A DNA stretch of 64,000 bases, taken from positions 19,132,001 to 19,196,000 of the forward strand of contig JALMGJ010000008.1 of NCBI GenBank assembly GCA_023362775.1, written 5' to 3'. A program made the position numbers and the translations under genes. Shown here piece after piece: positions 35,112-47,199 of this stretch. The notes below the pieces were generated by a model. It made no database searches. It was not told where the DNA came from and worked only from the letters and a program-made list of their open reading frames with translations. This DNA comes from Charina bottae (lineage: Eukaryota; Chordata; Lepidosauria; Squamata; Charinaidae). How positions within the stretch are numbered: position 1 is the first letter of the stretch; each line of letters starts with the position of its first letter.

Positions 35112-35170
<59 letters not shown>

Positions 35171-35239
35171 GATAGATAGATATTGTGCTATTTATACCCC
35201 GCCTATCCCCTCCCTAATGGAGGACTCTAGGCGGCTTAC

Positions 35240-35295
<56 letters not shown>

Positions 35296-35300
35296 ATTAA
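35040..35300. repeat. (GGAT)n/(GATA)n microsatellite split by a LINE tail
   Basis: (GGAT)n at about 35050-35107 passes into (GATA)n to 35178. A ~58-bp inverted LINE tail (minus strand, GCCGCCTAGAGTCC...GGCGGGGTATAAATA, about 35183-35241) follows, and then (GATA)n resumes to 35296. Confidence 0.9.
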
Positions 35301-35319
35301 TATATTAACAATGATTGTC

Positions 35320-35425
35320 TGTGTGTGTATATATGTACTGTATGTGCATATATACTGTATATATATATAGATGTGTGTGTGTGTGTGTGTGTGTGGAGAG
35401 ACACACACACACATACACACACAAT
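35320..35425. repeat. TG/AT/CA microsatellite
   Basis: Mixed (TATG)n and (TG)n, then (AC)n. Frames across it encode dipeptide repeats and are not genes. Confidence 0.85.
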
Positions 35426-35429
35426 CATT

Positions 35430-37091
35430 CCAGCTACAAACAAAACCAGCATAATGAAATATTCTCTAAAAGATTTAACATAGTTTTCAAGACCAAAAAA
35501 AAAATACATACTTGAATGCCAGAAACTGAATTCTGCCCAAAATATTTTTCAAAGCACTTAAAAAGCCTGAAGGTTGGGCTAGGTACACAGTGATCTTCAC
35601 CTGCTTCCAAATGTTTGTTCTTAATAAATACCATACTTGAATGGAACCTTTCTAAAGCTAACACACATGCACAGGGAGAGAGAGAGAAATACTCTGTGAT
35701 TTTAAAATAATCTTACGATTCTGTTCTGATGTTCTTTAATATATTTCAACTACCTCTTTTTCCCCACAAATATTGTTTAATGCATACAGTACATATGTAC
35801 CCAGCGGCAGCTGATGCCCTACAGGGCTCCACTTACTGTGTGTATTTCAAACAACATCCTTTCTTGTCACGCAATACTCCCATAACTTGGGTGCCATTTC
35901 TGGCAATTCTCTTTATTATTATGTGAATTCTTATGATAATATAGAACTGAAAGGCATACAACTTACAAATAATTAAAACTTAAATCTGCTTATGCAACAA
36001 TATAATATTTCAAATCATGCTTCAAATAACAAATATACATTTAGTATTCAATGCAATTAGGTCCTATGATATTTACAAATGTGTGTAGATATTTAGACAG
36101 CCCTGGTCAAATTGGATGTTTCAATAAATCCATAAACGAATAAAAGATGACACAACTTCCACATGGTACAAAGAAGCATAACATCTTTCTGCACAAAGAA
36201 ATGCATATTTAGTTATGTGCAGTTGTTTACAGATTCAAAATAAGAAAACAGTAAATTTGAAAATTGGGAACCCTTTTCAGTTACTACTTTATAATATATT
36301 CTTTGACAGAAATTTGAGCTTATGAATATTTCCTATAGTCATCTAGGAGTTTTTTTCCACTCTTGTTTTTGGATTCTACCCCCTTCCCCCTGCCTCACTC
36401 TTCCTTACAGAAGCTTTATAGCTCAAAAATTTTCTTAGGTCTCCTTGTTTGCACTGCTTGTTTGAGATTTAAGATTTTGACTACTATTCAAGCCTTGGGA
36501 CTGTGAAGACCATTTCAAAAGATTTATCTTTATTTCATGTAAATATTTAATGGTTGATTTTATGTATGTTTCCTATTGTCTTGCTGAAGTATCCAACCTT
36601 TTTTTCTGCTTCAGTTTCTTCACTGACCATGGGATGAAAAAAACATCCATGCTAAAACTGCCTGAAAATCTACAGTTCTGCAAACCCAAACCCACAGAAC
36701 ACTGCAAGTGATCTGCTCAAAGATTTAACCGACATTGGAGTAATTATCCTCAGGTCTACCATACAGCATTGCTTATACAACAAGTTTCTGCATTGGAGAA
36801 TTGTCACAGAGAAACATTTTCTCTGACCTCAATCAAAATTCCTCCCCTAACAAACAAGCAAACAAAAAAACCCACTGTGGTAAACACAATAGTTTTATGA
36901 TTGCAACTGCTACAGTCTTACATGTAAAATATTGGAAGGCACCAAATATTTCTGCAATAAAAGAAAAGCCTACAAAATTATGTAATTATTCTTTATGTAA
37001 TGGCTGTAATGTAATACAACACAGAGATCCTACATCTCAAGCAGAGGAGACTGCTGCTGCATCTAAAGACTGTGATGAGTTGAAATTATAA
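35430..37091. other. Unique AT-rich interval
   Basis: About 1.66 kb with no recognisable gene. A 96-codon frame at 36801-37091 ends just before the L1 ORF2 start but has no ORF1-like coiled coil or RRM motif that I can see. Confidence 0.5.
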
Positions 37092-38440
37092 GGATGGCTC
37101 TGAATTGTATCACGTGGAATATTAATGGACTCAATGTTTCTCAGAAAAGAAAAAAAGTTTTTCATTATTTGAATAAATTGAAATGTGATGTGGTATGTTT
37201 ACAAGATGTTTACAAGTATGTTTCCTTGGGAGGAAAGCTATGGCAAACCTAGACAGCATATTAAAAAGCAGAGACATCACCTTGCCAACAAAGATCCGTA
37301 TAGTTAAAGCTATGGTTTTTCCAGTAGTAATGTATGGCTGTGAGAGTTGGACCATAAGGAAGGCTGAGCGCCGAGGAATTGATGCTTCCGAACTGTGGTG
37401 CTGGAGAAGACTCTTGAGAGTCCCTTGGACTGCAAGGAGGTCAAACCAGTCAATCCTAAAGGAAATCAACCCTGACTGCTCATTGGAAGGACAGATGCTG
37501 AAGCTGAAGCTCAAGTACTTTGGCCACCTAATGCGAAGAGAGGACTCACTGGAAAAGACCCTGATGAATATGGAAGATGAACATGTTAAGGATTGTATGA
37601 TCAAATGGGCTAAGAATTCTGGATATAATATTATGCTGGACCAATGGGAGAATATGTGGATGAAAGGTTTGAAATTTACGCTGAATTATAATTTGAAAGA
37701 AATTTTTTATAAGATGATGTATCGTTGGTATCTAACTCCTGATAAGTTGTCAAAAATATATAGTGGTGTAACTAATGTCTGTTGGAAATGTTCACAGGAC
37801 GAAGGAACCTTTTACCATCTTTGGTGGACTTGTGAGAAGGCTAAAAAGTTCTGGGACCAAATATGTATTATTATTCAGAAGATTCTTAAAGTAAATATAC
37901 AAAGAAAGCCAGAACTTTTTCTTTTAGGTTTGATGGAAAAACAACTAGAGAAACAGCATGGAGTTTTGCCACTATATATGATCACGGCTGCAAGATTGTT
38001 ATATGCACAATGATGGAAAGATCCACAAATACCTACAGTTGAAGATTGGATTGTTAAACTAATGGATTTGGCTGAGATGGCTAAATTAACAGCTTTAATA
38101 AGAGAGCATTCTATTTCTACATTTATATCAAATTGGCAACCACTTTTGGAATATTTGCTTGTAATTGAAAAAAATGATGTTTTGATTCTGGGTTTTAGAG
38201 ATTGAATGATTTGTTGTAATAGAAATAATATTATGATAGGTTAATTAATTGTAAGAGATTAGATTTGTATTTAATCTTATATCTGTATCGGAAATAGTCG
38301 GAAGTCGCCTTTTCCTTTCTCTTTCTATTCACATCTTTACAGTTAGTTCTTTTTTCTTTAGTTCTGTTTTCTATCTATTCTATAGTTTTTTTCTTTTTTG
38401 TATTTTAAATATATCTTGAAAATAAAATAAAAGAAATCAA
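37092..38440 (+). mobile_element. Chimeric retroelement: L1 5' ORF2 - BovB segment - L1 3' end
   Basis: It begins with the L1 ORF2 start (ATG 37094, reading NCITWNINGLN, the endonuclease N-terminus) and breaks off near 37216. A 344-bp BovB-type RTE segment (37223-37566) follows in the same orientation and matches the minus-strand BovB at 45860-46200. L1 resumes with the ORF2 C-terminus (RWYLTPDKLSKIY...CWKC...FYHLWWTCEKAKKFW) and a 3' UTR ending in an A-rich tail near 38440. Most of ORF2 is missing. A 9-bp direct repeat GTTTACAAG (37197-37205 and 37208-37216) sits at the left junction. Confidence 0.88.
37195..38205 (+). pseudogene. BovB-L1 fused pseudogene frame
   Basis: One open frame (to TGA 38011-38013) runs from BovB (YGCESWTIRKAERRGIDA, WCWRRLLRVPWTARRSNQS) into L1 ORF2 C-terminal sequence without a shift at the junction. 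The TGA replaces a residue before WKDPQIPTVEDW, after which L1 coding continues to a stop near 38205. The open frame is probably chance phase agreement, not a selected protein. Confidence 0.8.
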
Positions 38441-38525
38441 AAAAAAGAAATGCATACAAGAAAAAACACTTTTTAAAAATTGGAACTGTTGAAATTGGGT
38501 GAAATATGGAATATACAGTATATGA

Positions 38526-38742
38526 GATCCAGTTTCGTGTAGTGGTGAAGGCCCCAAGCTAGAAACCAGGAGACTGTGAGTTCTAGTCCCCCCTGAGGCA
38601 CAAAGCCAGCTGGGTGACCAGTCACTTTCTCTCAGCCCTAAGAGGGAGGCAATAGCAAACCACTTCTGAAAACTTGCCAAGAAAACTGCAGGGACTAGTC
38701 CAGGCAGTCACCAGGAGTCAACACTGCCTGGAAGACACACAA
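38526..38742 (+). mobile_element. tRNA-derived SINE (MIR-like, squamate type)
   Basis: tRNA-like head (GTGTAGTGGTGAAGGCCCCA, then GAGTTCTAGTCC as a degraded box B), then a core with GGGTGACCAGTCACTTTCTCTCAGCCC. The tail AGGAGTCAACACTG...GAAGACACAC resembles the 3' end of the old RTE at 44874. A (TTTA)n run (38748-38791) follows. Confidence 0.7.
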
Positions 38743-38747
38743 AAAAT

Positions 38748-38753
38748 GAATAT

Positions 38754-38788
<35 letters not shown>

Positions 38789-38791
38789 TTT
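38748..38791. repeat. (TTTA)n microsatellite
   Basis: About eleven uninterrupted TTTA units between the SINE and a LINE tail. Confidence 0.9.
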
Positions 38792-38915
38792 GAGTGGTTA
38801 TATTGTATTTTATATGTTTTTAATTACTAACTTTGTTGTAAACTGCCCAGAGTCCCCCTTGTGGGAGGAAATGGGCAGTGATAGAAGTTGGATAAATAAA
38901 TAAATAAAAAATATA
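38792..38915 (+). mobile_element. LINE 3' tail (L2/CR1-like)
   Basis: GTAAACTGCCCAGAGTCCCC, a short purine loop and GGGCAGTGATAGAAG, then (AAAT)n: the same hairpin-tail layout as near 32475. It is 5'-truncated with no coding part. Confidence 0.55.
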
Positions 38916-39019
38916 TGATAACCAACCACCACCTGAAATAGAACAATTCATCCACCCTGTTAAGAAGTCTGATTGTATAATAAGTAGGCAACTTTCTAAA
39001 AATGGATGAATGTCTAAAA

Positions 39020-39290
39020 CAGGGCTTTCCAAAGTTTTCCCGCGGCGACACACCAACCGCCGTTGGTGTGTCGCCTCATGAAAACCCGGAAGTGCCGCCA
39101 TTGCGGCAGTGCGCAAAAACCCAGAAGCGCTGCTGCTGCTTTTGGGTTTTTGCGCGTCACCGTCGGTGTGTCGCCGCGGGAAAACCCGGAAGCGCTGATG
39201 ATGATCAGCGCTTCCGGGTTGTGTGGCGACACACCAGACTGTGTGTGGCGACACACTTTTGTGTCGCAACACACAGTTTGGAAAGCTCTG
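39020..39290. mobile_element. hAT-type MITE with 8-bp TSD
   Basis: A 271-bp element with terminal inverted repeats CAGGGCTTTCCAAA and TTTGGAAAGCTCTG, flanked by GTCTAAAA at 39012-39019 and 39291-39298. The interior is GC-rich and largely palindromic, with several copies of a GGCGACACAC motif and a CGCTTCCGGGTT pair. It has no transposase. The 8-bp TSD and CAGGG ends fit hAT. Confidence 0.93.
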
Positions 39291-39298
39291 GTCTAAAA

Positions 39299-42050
39299 GA
39301 TAGTGAAGTCCAAAAAGAGTGAATTGGGATACAAGTTAAATAAATAAATATTCATAGGTGTTCACAACACAGTTTATATTTCAGAATATATCATAAGAAC
39401 TAGAAATAAGTAATATGGCTGCGGAGTATTTCAGATGAGTTCCAAAAAGATGCTTCAAAACATGCAGGAGTTGCATGACCTGTCAACAACTCTTTGAAGC
39501 AACTGCACCCTTTCCAAGGTTCTTATGTTGGATCTCCAACATAAGACCGAACAGGCATAAGACACTTCTTGAAGTTCATTTATACAATTTGGGCCTTGAA
39601 GAAGTCTGTTTTCCTTTTTCCATCTCATTTCCTTTGGTGATTTATTTCTTTTTTAAAGTTACTAAGACTGGTAGATGGGAACTCTGTGTGTGTGTGTGTG
39701 TTTTAAAATTGATCTAAGCCATTTCAGGAGATTTGCCTGAAATATGGTATTAATTTATTGGCAATGACATGCATAGCCTTTTTTCAAAAGAATGTTCTAT
39801 CCTACAAGATAGGCTTAGAGTTTAAAATAAACTGATCTTGCTTTTCAATTTAAAATTATGTATTCTCTACCCTAAGAACCCTTTTAGAGTTGCAATAAGA
39901 CAACCAGCTATTTCTTTCAAGCAGAGCATTCTACTCATCTACTGGCCTCACTTTTTTTCCTCCAAATTATACTCAACTTGTCATGGTGACTGAGTAATAG
40001 ACTCTTATTTAAAGGGATTACTCCCTTGCAATATATTTTGTGTTCTACAATATATATTGGGGTATCTCAAAGCACACCGATGCCATCATTTTTTCTCCCA
40101 GTGGCTGTATATTCCATTGCAGTTGGCATTTGCCACCTGAGTTTGCTATTAAAGGGAGTGATTTATACAGACATAGTGAACTAAATTTCTCTACATGTAC
40201 AGCAACATCCTTAAAGCTATTATTATAGGTAAAACAAGAAACCTGTTGAAACAATAAAGTTATGAGTAACTTATTGCTTTGAGCAAGATATTGTTTTTCT
40301 GTCTGCACAGTTTATAAATCATTGACAGCCCTGTTATGCAAGTAATTACTGGTGTTTAATGTAGCCTGAATGTCAACTTGTTGGACACAATCTGTTAATC
40401 TTTCCACTGGGGCACAAAAAAACCCCCAAAACAATGGGATACTGTGGCTCTAATAAGCATTTAATCAATTCAGACAATCCAAGACAGCTCTTACCTAAAC
40501 ATAACTTGGAACACAAGTTGAAATGTTAACACTTATTTCCAGTAGATATAAATACAGTGATATGAAATTATGTGATGTTGCTTAAAAGAAAATTTGTATG
40601 ACCTCAATAGATGGAAACAATAAAAATTAATGACATGTGGTTATAGAATACAGAAGGACATAAACATTTATTTAATTCCCCTCTTTGTTCCTTTGCTTTA
40701 TTTACCATTTTGCCTGAAGAATACAAAAGCTTGCACCTAATTTTGTGATCTTTGAGTTAACCTAATAAACATGTTTCCCAATATGGCTGTTGGGATCTCC
40801 TCCTGCTTCTCATTCATCTTCTTCCTAATATGGCTACATCTGGAAAAAAATTATAAAATCAAACATTTTAAGATACAGTAATTAACAATCTAAAAGCCAA
40901 GATGAAGAATTAAAATACATTTCTTTAAAACTTTATCTTAAAGAAATAATATTTTTATTTTGTTGAGTTTGCAATAATTACTGCTAATAATATCATCTCC
41001 AAAAATCCGAAGATGAGTACCAACAAGAAACAGTGTGGTTGTTAATCTGGTTTCTTAACTACAAGCTTTGTATTTGCCACTCGATTCCTGAGACTTCACC
41101 TGGTTCAGAAAGAATTACTCTGTAGGGAGCAATGATTGATGTCTTGATGCTTTCCATCTTGATTGCTGTGATAGCATTTTAAAAGACTTGGCCTGCTTTG
41201 TGCATGAGAGGGAAATTATGGCATATTCTTTTCTTTCTTGTCTAGTTAATCATCTTAGCAGGTATTCTAGGGTTCTGAAAGAATGAAGTTTGCAGAGATT
41301 CATTTTGGATACTATTGTATAATAGCAGAAACAAATACAATCTGTAGTTTAATTATTTTGTGAAAATCTTTTAAATTCCTCAAAAGTTGAAAATCATAAA
41401 ATATTTTGAGCCTGTAATTTTCTAGACTGATGGGTTCACAACCTATGATCTGTGAACTCCTGGTCTGTAAGGAGGCTGGTAGATTATGGATATGGAGATA
41501 TGGAGATACAGTATATCCCAAATATCAAAGGTTGCCAACCCTCATGAAATCTAAATAGTTTTATAGAAGGGCTTTGAATGAAATAAATGAAATAACAGAA
41601 TTACTTGAATGGTAACAGCAGTATGGCAGATATTGAGGCTGCATGCAAAAACTAATCTCAGGGCACAAAATAGAGGTATTAGATTGATTGTTTAAAAAAT
41701 AATACCTCTAGAGCAGCATCTCCATATGGAAGAAGACAAGAATAATTATTTATTTTATTGTAGAATAACAGATTTTCAGGAGGAAAGGAATATTAGAAAT
41801 GAAGCAAGGATTTTGCTATGAATAGTTACATATATGGGGAAGGCAATTTTATTTACTTTGTTAATGAAGCTGAATATAGCTGTTGCTGTTACTGAAAGCA
41901 AATATATCTGTAATTTTCTTTAGCTAATATACTTTTCCCCCGAATATTCATATTAGACAAATCCTTGACTAGTAATTTGACATATTGTTTTTTTTAAAAG
42001 AGATCACTGTCCTACTGGGTTTTCTGACAGCTTGTTTCTGTGGAAGGCTA
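39299..42050. other. Unique AT-rich interval
   Basis: About 2.75 kb without a recognised gene or clear repeat. A stretch ending in AATAAACATG near 40770 looks like an element or transcript 3' end, but I cannot assign it. Confidence 0.5.
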
Positions 42051-42058
42051 GTCTTGAT

Positions 42059-42162
42059 CTGTGTTTCTCAACCTCAGCAACAATGTGTGGATCTCAACTG
42101 GCTGGAAAATTCTGGGAGTTGAAGTCTACACATCTTAAAGTTGCTGAGGTTGAGAAACGCTG
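42059..42162. mobile_element. Short hAT-type MITE with 8-bp TSD
   Basis: 104 bp with ends CTGTGTTTCTCAACCTCAGC and GCTGAGGTTGAGAAACGCTG (inverted, two mismatches), flanked by GTCTTGAT at 42051-42058 and 42163-42170. There is no coding capacity. Confidence 0.92.
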
Positions 42163-42170
42163 GTCTTGAT

Positions 42171-44849
42171 GAATGCTGGAAGCATTTTCTTTCATGAACT
42201 CTTCCAAGGCTACCAAACTTGGGCCCACTACCCCTTGGTATTCTTAGACGTCACTTACTAGAATGAAAGGAAGGGAGAAAATTGAGACGTTAATCAAAGG
42301 ATTTTTAGGACTAGACAAAATAATCCAATGATGTTCCAAATAATACATCAGGTATAGTTAGAACTTTTTTCAGTAATCTGTTGAAATTAATATGAAATAA
42401 GCCATTTGGATTCAGTTACATGTACATGTATTTAAGATTAGGTCTTATTAGCAGTCTGGTCTGCTATCCATTTAAACTGAAGTCCTCAGATTTAAGACAA
42501 TGGTATTGCTGGAGTCAATATTGGCCCAAACAAGGCAAATGTCATGGCCAATTAAAGTATTAAATGCCTATATTGCATTTGCAAATGGAACACTGGCTTC
42601 CAAATAATTTAATATTTTTAAATTTAATATTTTTACCTGTTTTTTACCTGTTTTACATACAGAACCTGGTTTAATTACTAGTAGAAAATATATAACTGAT
42701 TTGGAAGCACTTAAAAACAGAACTTTAAAATGTGCTCCTAGAGGACCAAACCCAGGCCAGATGTTTTCAGAAAGAGATATTTCTTTATCTTTCAATATCA
42801 TTCATTAGAGCATATTAAGGGATGGAAGGAATGCCACAAAACAACAAAGTTTCTGAGTTCCCAGAAGATTTGTTACAATTTTTAACCCAAAGTGGTTCTG
42901 AGCCTTAATTTATGTAGACATTTCCCCTTGATATTGGCAGGAGAACGGTCTTTTTCTCAACTAGTGGTAAATATTTTATAAATAGAAATGGCTAAAATCT
43001 CAAATTCCCAACAACTGGAAATCTTTTTTCTTCTGTTCTTGAAGCTAAAATTCCTTCAAGATGACATTAATATATCAAGTACCCTTTACAGAATAAAGTA
43101 TTAAGGAATGCTCATGTGAGTCATATAAAGATTTATGTTTGAGGCACCAAGAAGCTATCTTCCCATGGTTTAAAACTTTTCTGTCAGCAAATTACATTTT
43201 TAGTGTATCTCGATCTTAAAACACACGGGACTTTCATATGCCATTCCAAATGCAAGTGTGCAGAAATTATCTTAGTTGCAAAAATGAGTTGCAAAAACTG
43301 AAAAATCTTAGCTCCATATAATTTAAATGTGGAAGTTCCTCAGTTCCCCCCAAAAGTAATTGGACTACATTGAGAAGTCTCCTTTAACATAAAATCCTCA
43401 AGAAGAACTTTAATGTTTCCATCAAGCCATTAAGTAGAGCTGGATCCATCTTCCCCTCCACTAGTTCTGCCTACCAAGGGTCAAAAGTAACCACCAGAAG
43501 GAGTGTGGGGAATGGAAGAAGCCATGATATTGATGGTTCAGTATCTGCTTCCATTAGAGAAGGAATGTTGATGTTTGTATTCTTCTTTTACAGAATTATT
43601 CTAACATTACAATATTCATGGAAGAAAGCATAGGAAGATATTGAAGCCAGGTTATTTAGTATACCACCTTCTTCCATATATTCCTATCAAGCTTGGAGTT
43701 CACCATCAAAACCCCAATTGCCATTCAGGGTTGGTTACAAGACCAACCTTGCACTCTAGTTGGGGAATGACTTGTCCAAGGAAATATTCCAGGTGTCTAT
43801 TTTGTATTATTTTCAGTACCTTACAGAGTTTTACTTACTCTCCCGAAGTTTTTAGCTCAGTAACAGCTGTTTAATAGATTCTGACATTCTAGCTTTTAAA
43901 TGTTTCAGAACAATCTAGTTTGATGTTATTGTGTATTTTTATTCTATTTCAACCATTTTAATGTGTGCCAGCCATAGAACATGACTGCTTACATCTATAA
44001 GGCATATCTGCCTTGTCTCCAGACCATCATAGGAACCTAGAAGCTTCGCTATACTGAATCAGACAATTGGTTTATCAAGCCCAGTGTTGTCTACACTGAC
44101 TTGCAGTAGCTCTTCAGAATTTCTGAAAGGGACTTATTCATGCATGTACACTGATATAGTGACCTTTGGTTTATAATACGATGGAAAACTGCAATTATTC
44201 CCACAAGAGAAGGTAATATGATTTTTACAGAACCACCTATTAAGTATTTCACATTTTATGCTACAGCTTCAAAGTAATCAGCTATCTTATAGGCATGCCT
44301 CTGCCCTCTGAGGCTATCACCATAACAACAATCTATACCTTCATGAGATCAAAGACAATTTGATGTATATTTCAGCTGCACAGTTTAAAAGTGCTGTATA
44401 GCTGTATGGTTAGAAACAAATGCTTTCTCTGTGGCCACCAATTCTTGTCAACAGTGATAGGATGGAAAATCTCAAGAGAGGATCCTTGTTCATGATAATT
44501 CAGCAATTCCTAGGATCCATGGGTGGACTGCAGAACTAATTGAAATAGAATATGGAAGTTTACTGTCAGATATACACAAAAAAATCAAAATCATCATAGA
44601 TTAGATCCAGATTTAGCTACTGAAATCAGTGGAAAATGTTATAAATAATAGTATAAAATAGGTTCAATGATGTTCTGCATTGTACAGGCAGCATTCTCAT
44701 TTGGCAAAATAAAACACTGGATAATATATGCAAATTATGTTTTTGGCCAGTAAATTAAAAGACATGTATTAAAAGTATTGGTTACTAAATGTTATTATTA
44801 CCTATTCTGTTCCTTTTCAGCCAAGTGAAGAATATATAGCTATAAAGAT
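42171..44849. other. Unique AT-rich interval
   Basis: About 2.7 kb with no gene or repeat that I can identify. Confidence 0.5.
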
Positions 44850-44873
44850 GATTGATTGATTGATTGATTGATT
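44850..44873. repeat. (GATT)n tract at the 3' end of an old RTE
   Basis: About six TGAT units. They directly follow the minus-strand 3' end of the adjoining RTE and may be its own tail. Confidence 0.75.
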
Positions 44874-45600
44874 ATGTGCCATCAAGTCATTTTTTACTCC
44901 TAGCAATCATATAGACAGATTTTCTCCATGACAATCTAGCCCTAACCTGGTCTTTCAGGCCTTGAAATAGTGCACTCATTTCCACTGTAACTGTGTTCAT
45001 CCACCTTGCTGCTGGTCATCCTCTTCTCTTTCCTTCCACCTTTTCCAGCATTAGAGCCTTTTCCAAAGAGCTAGGTCTCTACATAATGTGTCCGAAGTAG
45101 GATACTTTGAGCCTGATCATTTGTACCTCAAGTGAGAACTCTGGGTTGATTTGTTTGATAGTGTATTTGTTTTATTGGCTGTTCATGGTATTCTCAGGAG
45201 TCTTCTCCAATACCAAAGTTCAAAGATGTCAATACTCTTCCTATCCAGCTTCTTCAAAATCCAGCTTTTGCTTCCATAGAGTGTCACAGGGAATACTGTA
45301 GTTGGCATGATTCTGATCTTTATAGCTATTGATAAATGATGACATTTGAATACCTTTTCCAAGGCCTTCATGGCTGCTCTACCAAGTGCTAGTCTGTGGC
45401 ATATTTCTTGTTCCTTTAACTTTGATGGTTGATCCTAAAAGGCAGAAGCTATCCACCACTTCGATATCTTCATTGCCAATTCTAAGGCTGGTTTTTCTAA
45501 AAACTGGTTGTCATTAGTTTGGTCTTCTTTATATTTAATTTTAGTCCCTTTTTTCCACTTTGCTCCTTAACTTTTATTATTATAGTTTGCAGAAGCTTCT
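44874..45600 (-). mobile_element. Old RTE-clade LINE fragment
   Basis: On the minus strand the segment 45183-45371 reads YGSKSWILKKLDRKSIDIFELWYWRRLLRIP, a degraded RTE C-terminal region. Non-coding similarity continues to both sides. Its 3' end (reverse complement GCTAGGAGTAAAAAATGACT) differs from BovB and from the RTE in the tandem array, so this is a third and older RTE lineage. Limits are approximate. Confidence 0.7.
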
Positions 45601-45651
45601 GCCTTCATTAACTCAATCTGCTACCCCCTATTAGTATTTAGGCTGTTTGCT

Positions 45652-46345
45652 GAGTTTGTTGTTGTTGCTCAGTCGTTTAGTCATGTCCGACTCTTCGTGA
45701 CCTCATGGACCATAGCACGCCAGGCCTTCCTGTCCTCCACTGTCTCCCGGAGTTTACTCAAATTCATGTTCATTACATCAGTGATGCTATCTAACCATCT
45801 CATCCTCTGCCGTCCCCTTCTCCTTTTGCCTTCAGTCTTTCCCAGCATCAGGGTCTTTTCCAGTGAGTCCTCTCTTCGCATTAGGTGGCCAAAGTATTTG
45901 AGCTTCAGCTTCAGCATCTGTCCTTCCAATGAGCAGTCAGGGTTGATTTCATTTAGGATTGACTGATTTGACCTCCTTGCAGTCCAAGGGACTCTTAAGA
46001 GTCTTCTCCAGAACCACAGTTCGAAAGCATCAATTCTTCGGCTCTCAGCCTTCCTTATGGTCCAACTCTCACAGCCATACATTACTACTGGAAAAACCAT
46101 AGCTTTAATTATATCGACCTTTGTCGGCAAGGTGATGTCTCTGCTTTTTAATATGCTGTCTAGGTTTGTCATAGCTTTCCTCCCAAGGAGCAAGCGTCTT
46201 TTAATTTCATGGCTGCAGTCACCGTCTGCGGTGATCTTGGAGCCCAAGAAAATAAAATCTGTCACTGCTGCCATTTCTTCCCCTTCTATTTGCCAGGAAG
46301 TGATGGGACCAGATGCCATGATCTGAGTTTTTTAATATTTGTTGA
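45652..46345 (-). mobile_element. BovB-type RTE LINE, 5'-truncated
   Basis: The 212-residue minus-strand frame 45681-46319 covers the RTE region after the RT active site: FIFLGSKITADGD, YGCESWTIRKAESRRIDA, then a C-terminus ending in AMVHEVTKSRT. The 3' end AGAGTCGGACATGACT...GAGC is BovB-like and is shared with the Sauria SINEs. The RT active site is absent. Confidence 0.9.
45681..46319 (-). pseudogene. BovB C-terminal ORF fragment
   Basis: Open for 212 residues but only the post-palm third of the protein, so not functional. It is close in sequence to the BovB segment trapped in the L1 chimera at 37223-37566. Confidence 0.85.
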
Positions 46346-47199
46346 GATACATGATTGCTATTAATTTATCTGTGATTATTCAAATAGCTTGTCTTAGCTC
46401 ATTCTTAGCTATCAATTATAATGTTCTCTTCCAAATGATATAACTCAAGAGCATTCAGTGTGAAGTTCTAAAAGGTTTCCACGACTTGGAACTTTGGTGA
46501 TAGAATGTGAAATTATAAGTACAGTATATGAATAGGAGTAATAATTGCATTTAATTCATTTTCATTTCAGTTAAATTAAATCAAATTTAATTTTGTCCAG
46601 GCCATGACCCCTTTTTGTTGTAGTCCTGCCTACTCTTTGGTGCAACCTGTCTGCAAACCAAACTTGCAACATACAAACATCTTCAAAGACAATGTTTCAC
46701 ATTACACTTTTATTTGACTGTGAATAGAGTATTATATAGAGTGATTAAATAGTAACATCTTGAACAGCACACTAAGAACTCATTCCCAAAAGTGATTCTG
46801 GAGTGGATAGCATCATAAGTGACATTGTGTTTGAGGGGGGGAAAATGAAGTGGCATATTTTAGCTTGAATATCTGATAGAAGATACTGAAGTGCCAAATT
46901 TAAAAGAAAAATAATTATACATTAGTGAGTGGCACAAACCACCAAATTTAAGCCAAGGGAAAAGAGAGGATAATGTTTTTGTACTTACTGTTAAAGGGCT
47001 TCATAGCCAAGAACAGTAATGGAAAAAACTGTGAAGTTCAAAAACTGAATCAGCTCCCCATCTGCAATAACAATATAATTCCAGGAAAGATAGCTCTTCA
47101 GCTTTTTCTGCTTTTTGTTTTGTTTTGTTTTGTTTTGTTTCACAGTGGGACTATGTCAGATTGTTGCAGGAAGTAATGAAATGCTTAATTGGGGTAGGA
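46346..47199. other. Unique interval before the Tc1 remnant
   Basis: No gene recognised. A (GTTTT)n-like run lies near 47115-47140. Confidence 0.5.

Noticed and set aside
35100..35300. GATA repeats as a sign of a sex chromosome
   Set aside because: GATA tracts are widespread in squamate genomes; one array is no evidence for W or Y linkage.
36801..37091. The 96-codon frame before the L1 ORF2 start as L1 ORF1
   Set aside because: No coiled coil or RRM-like motif is visible; composition looks like random AT-rich sequence.
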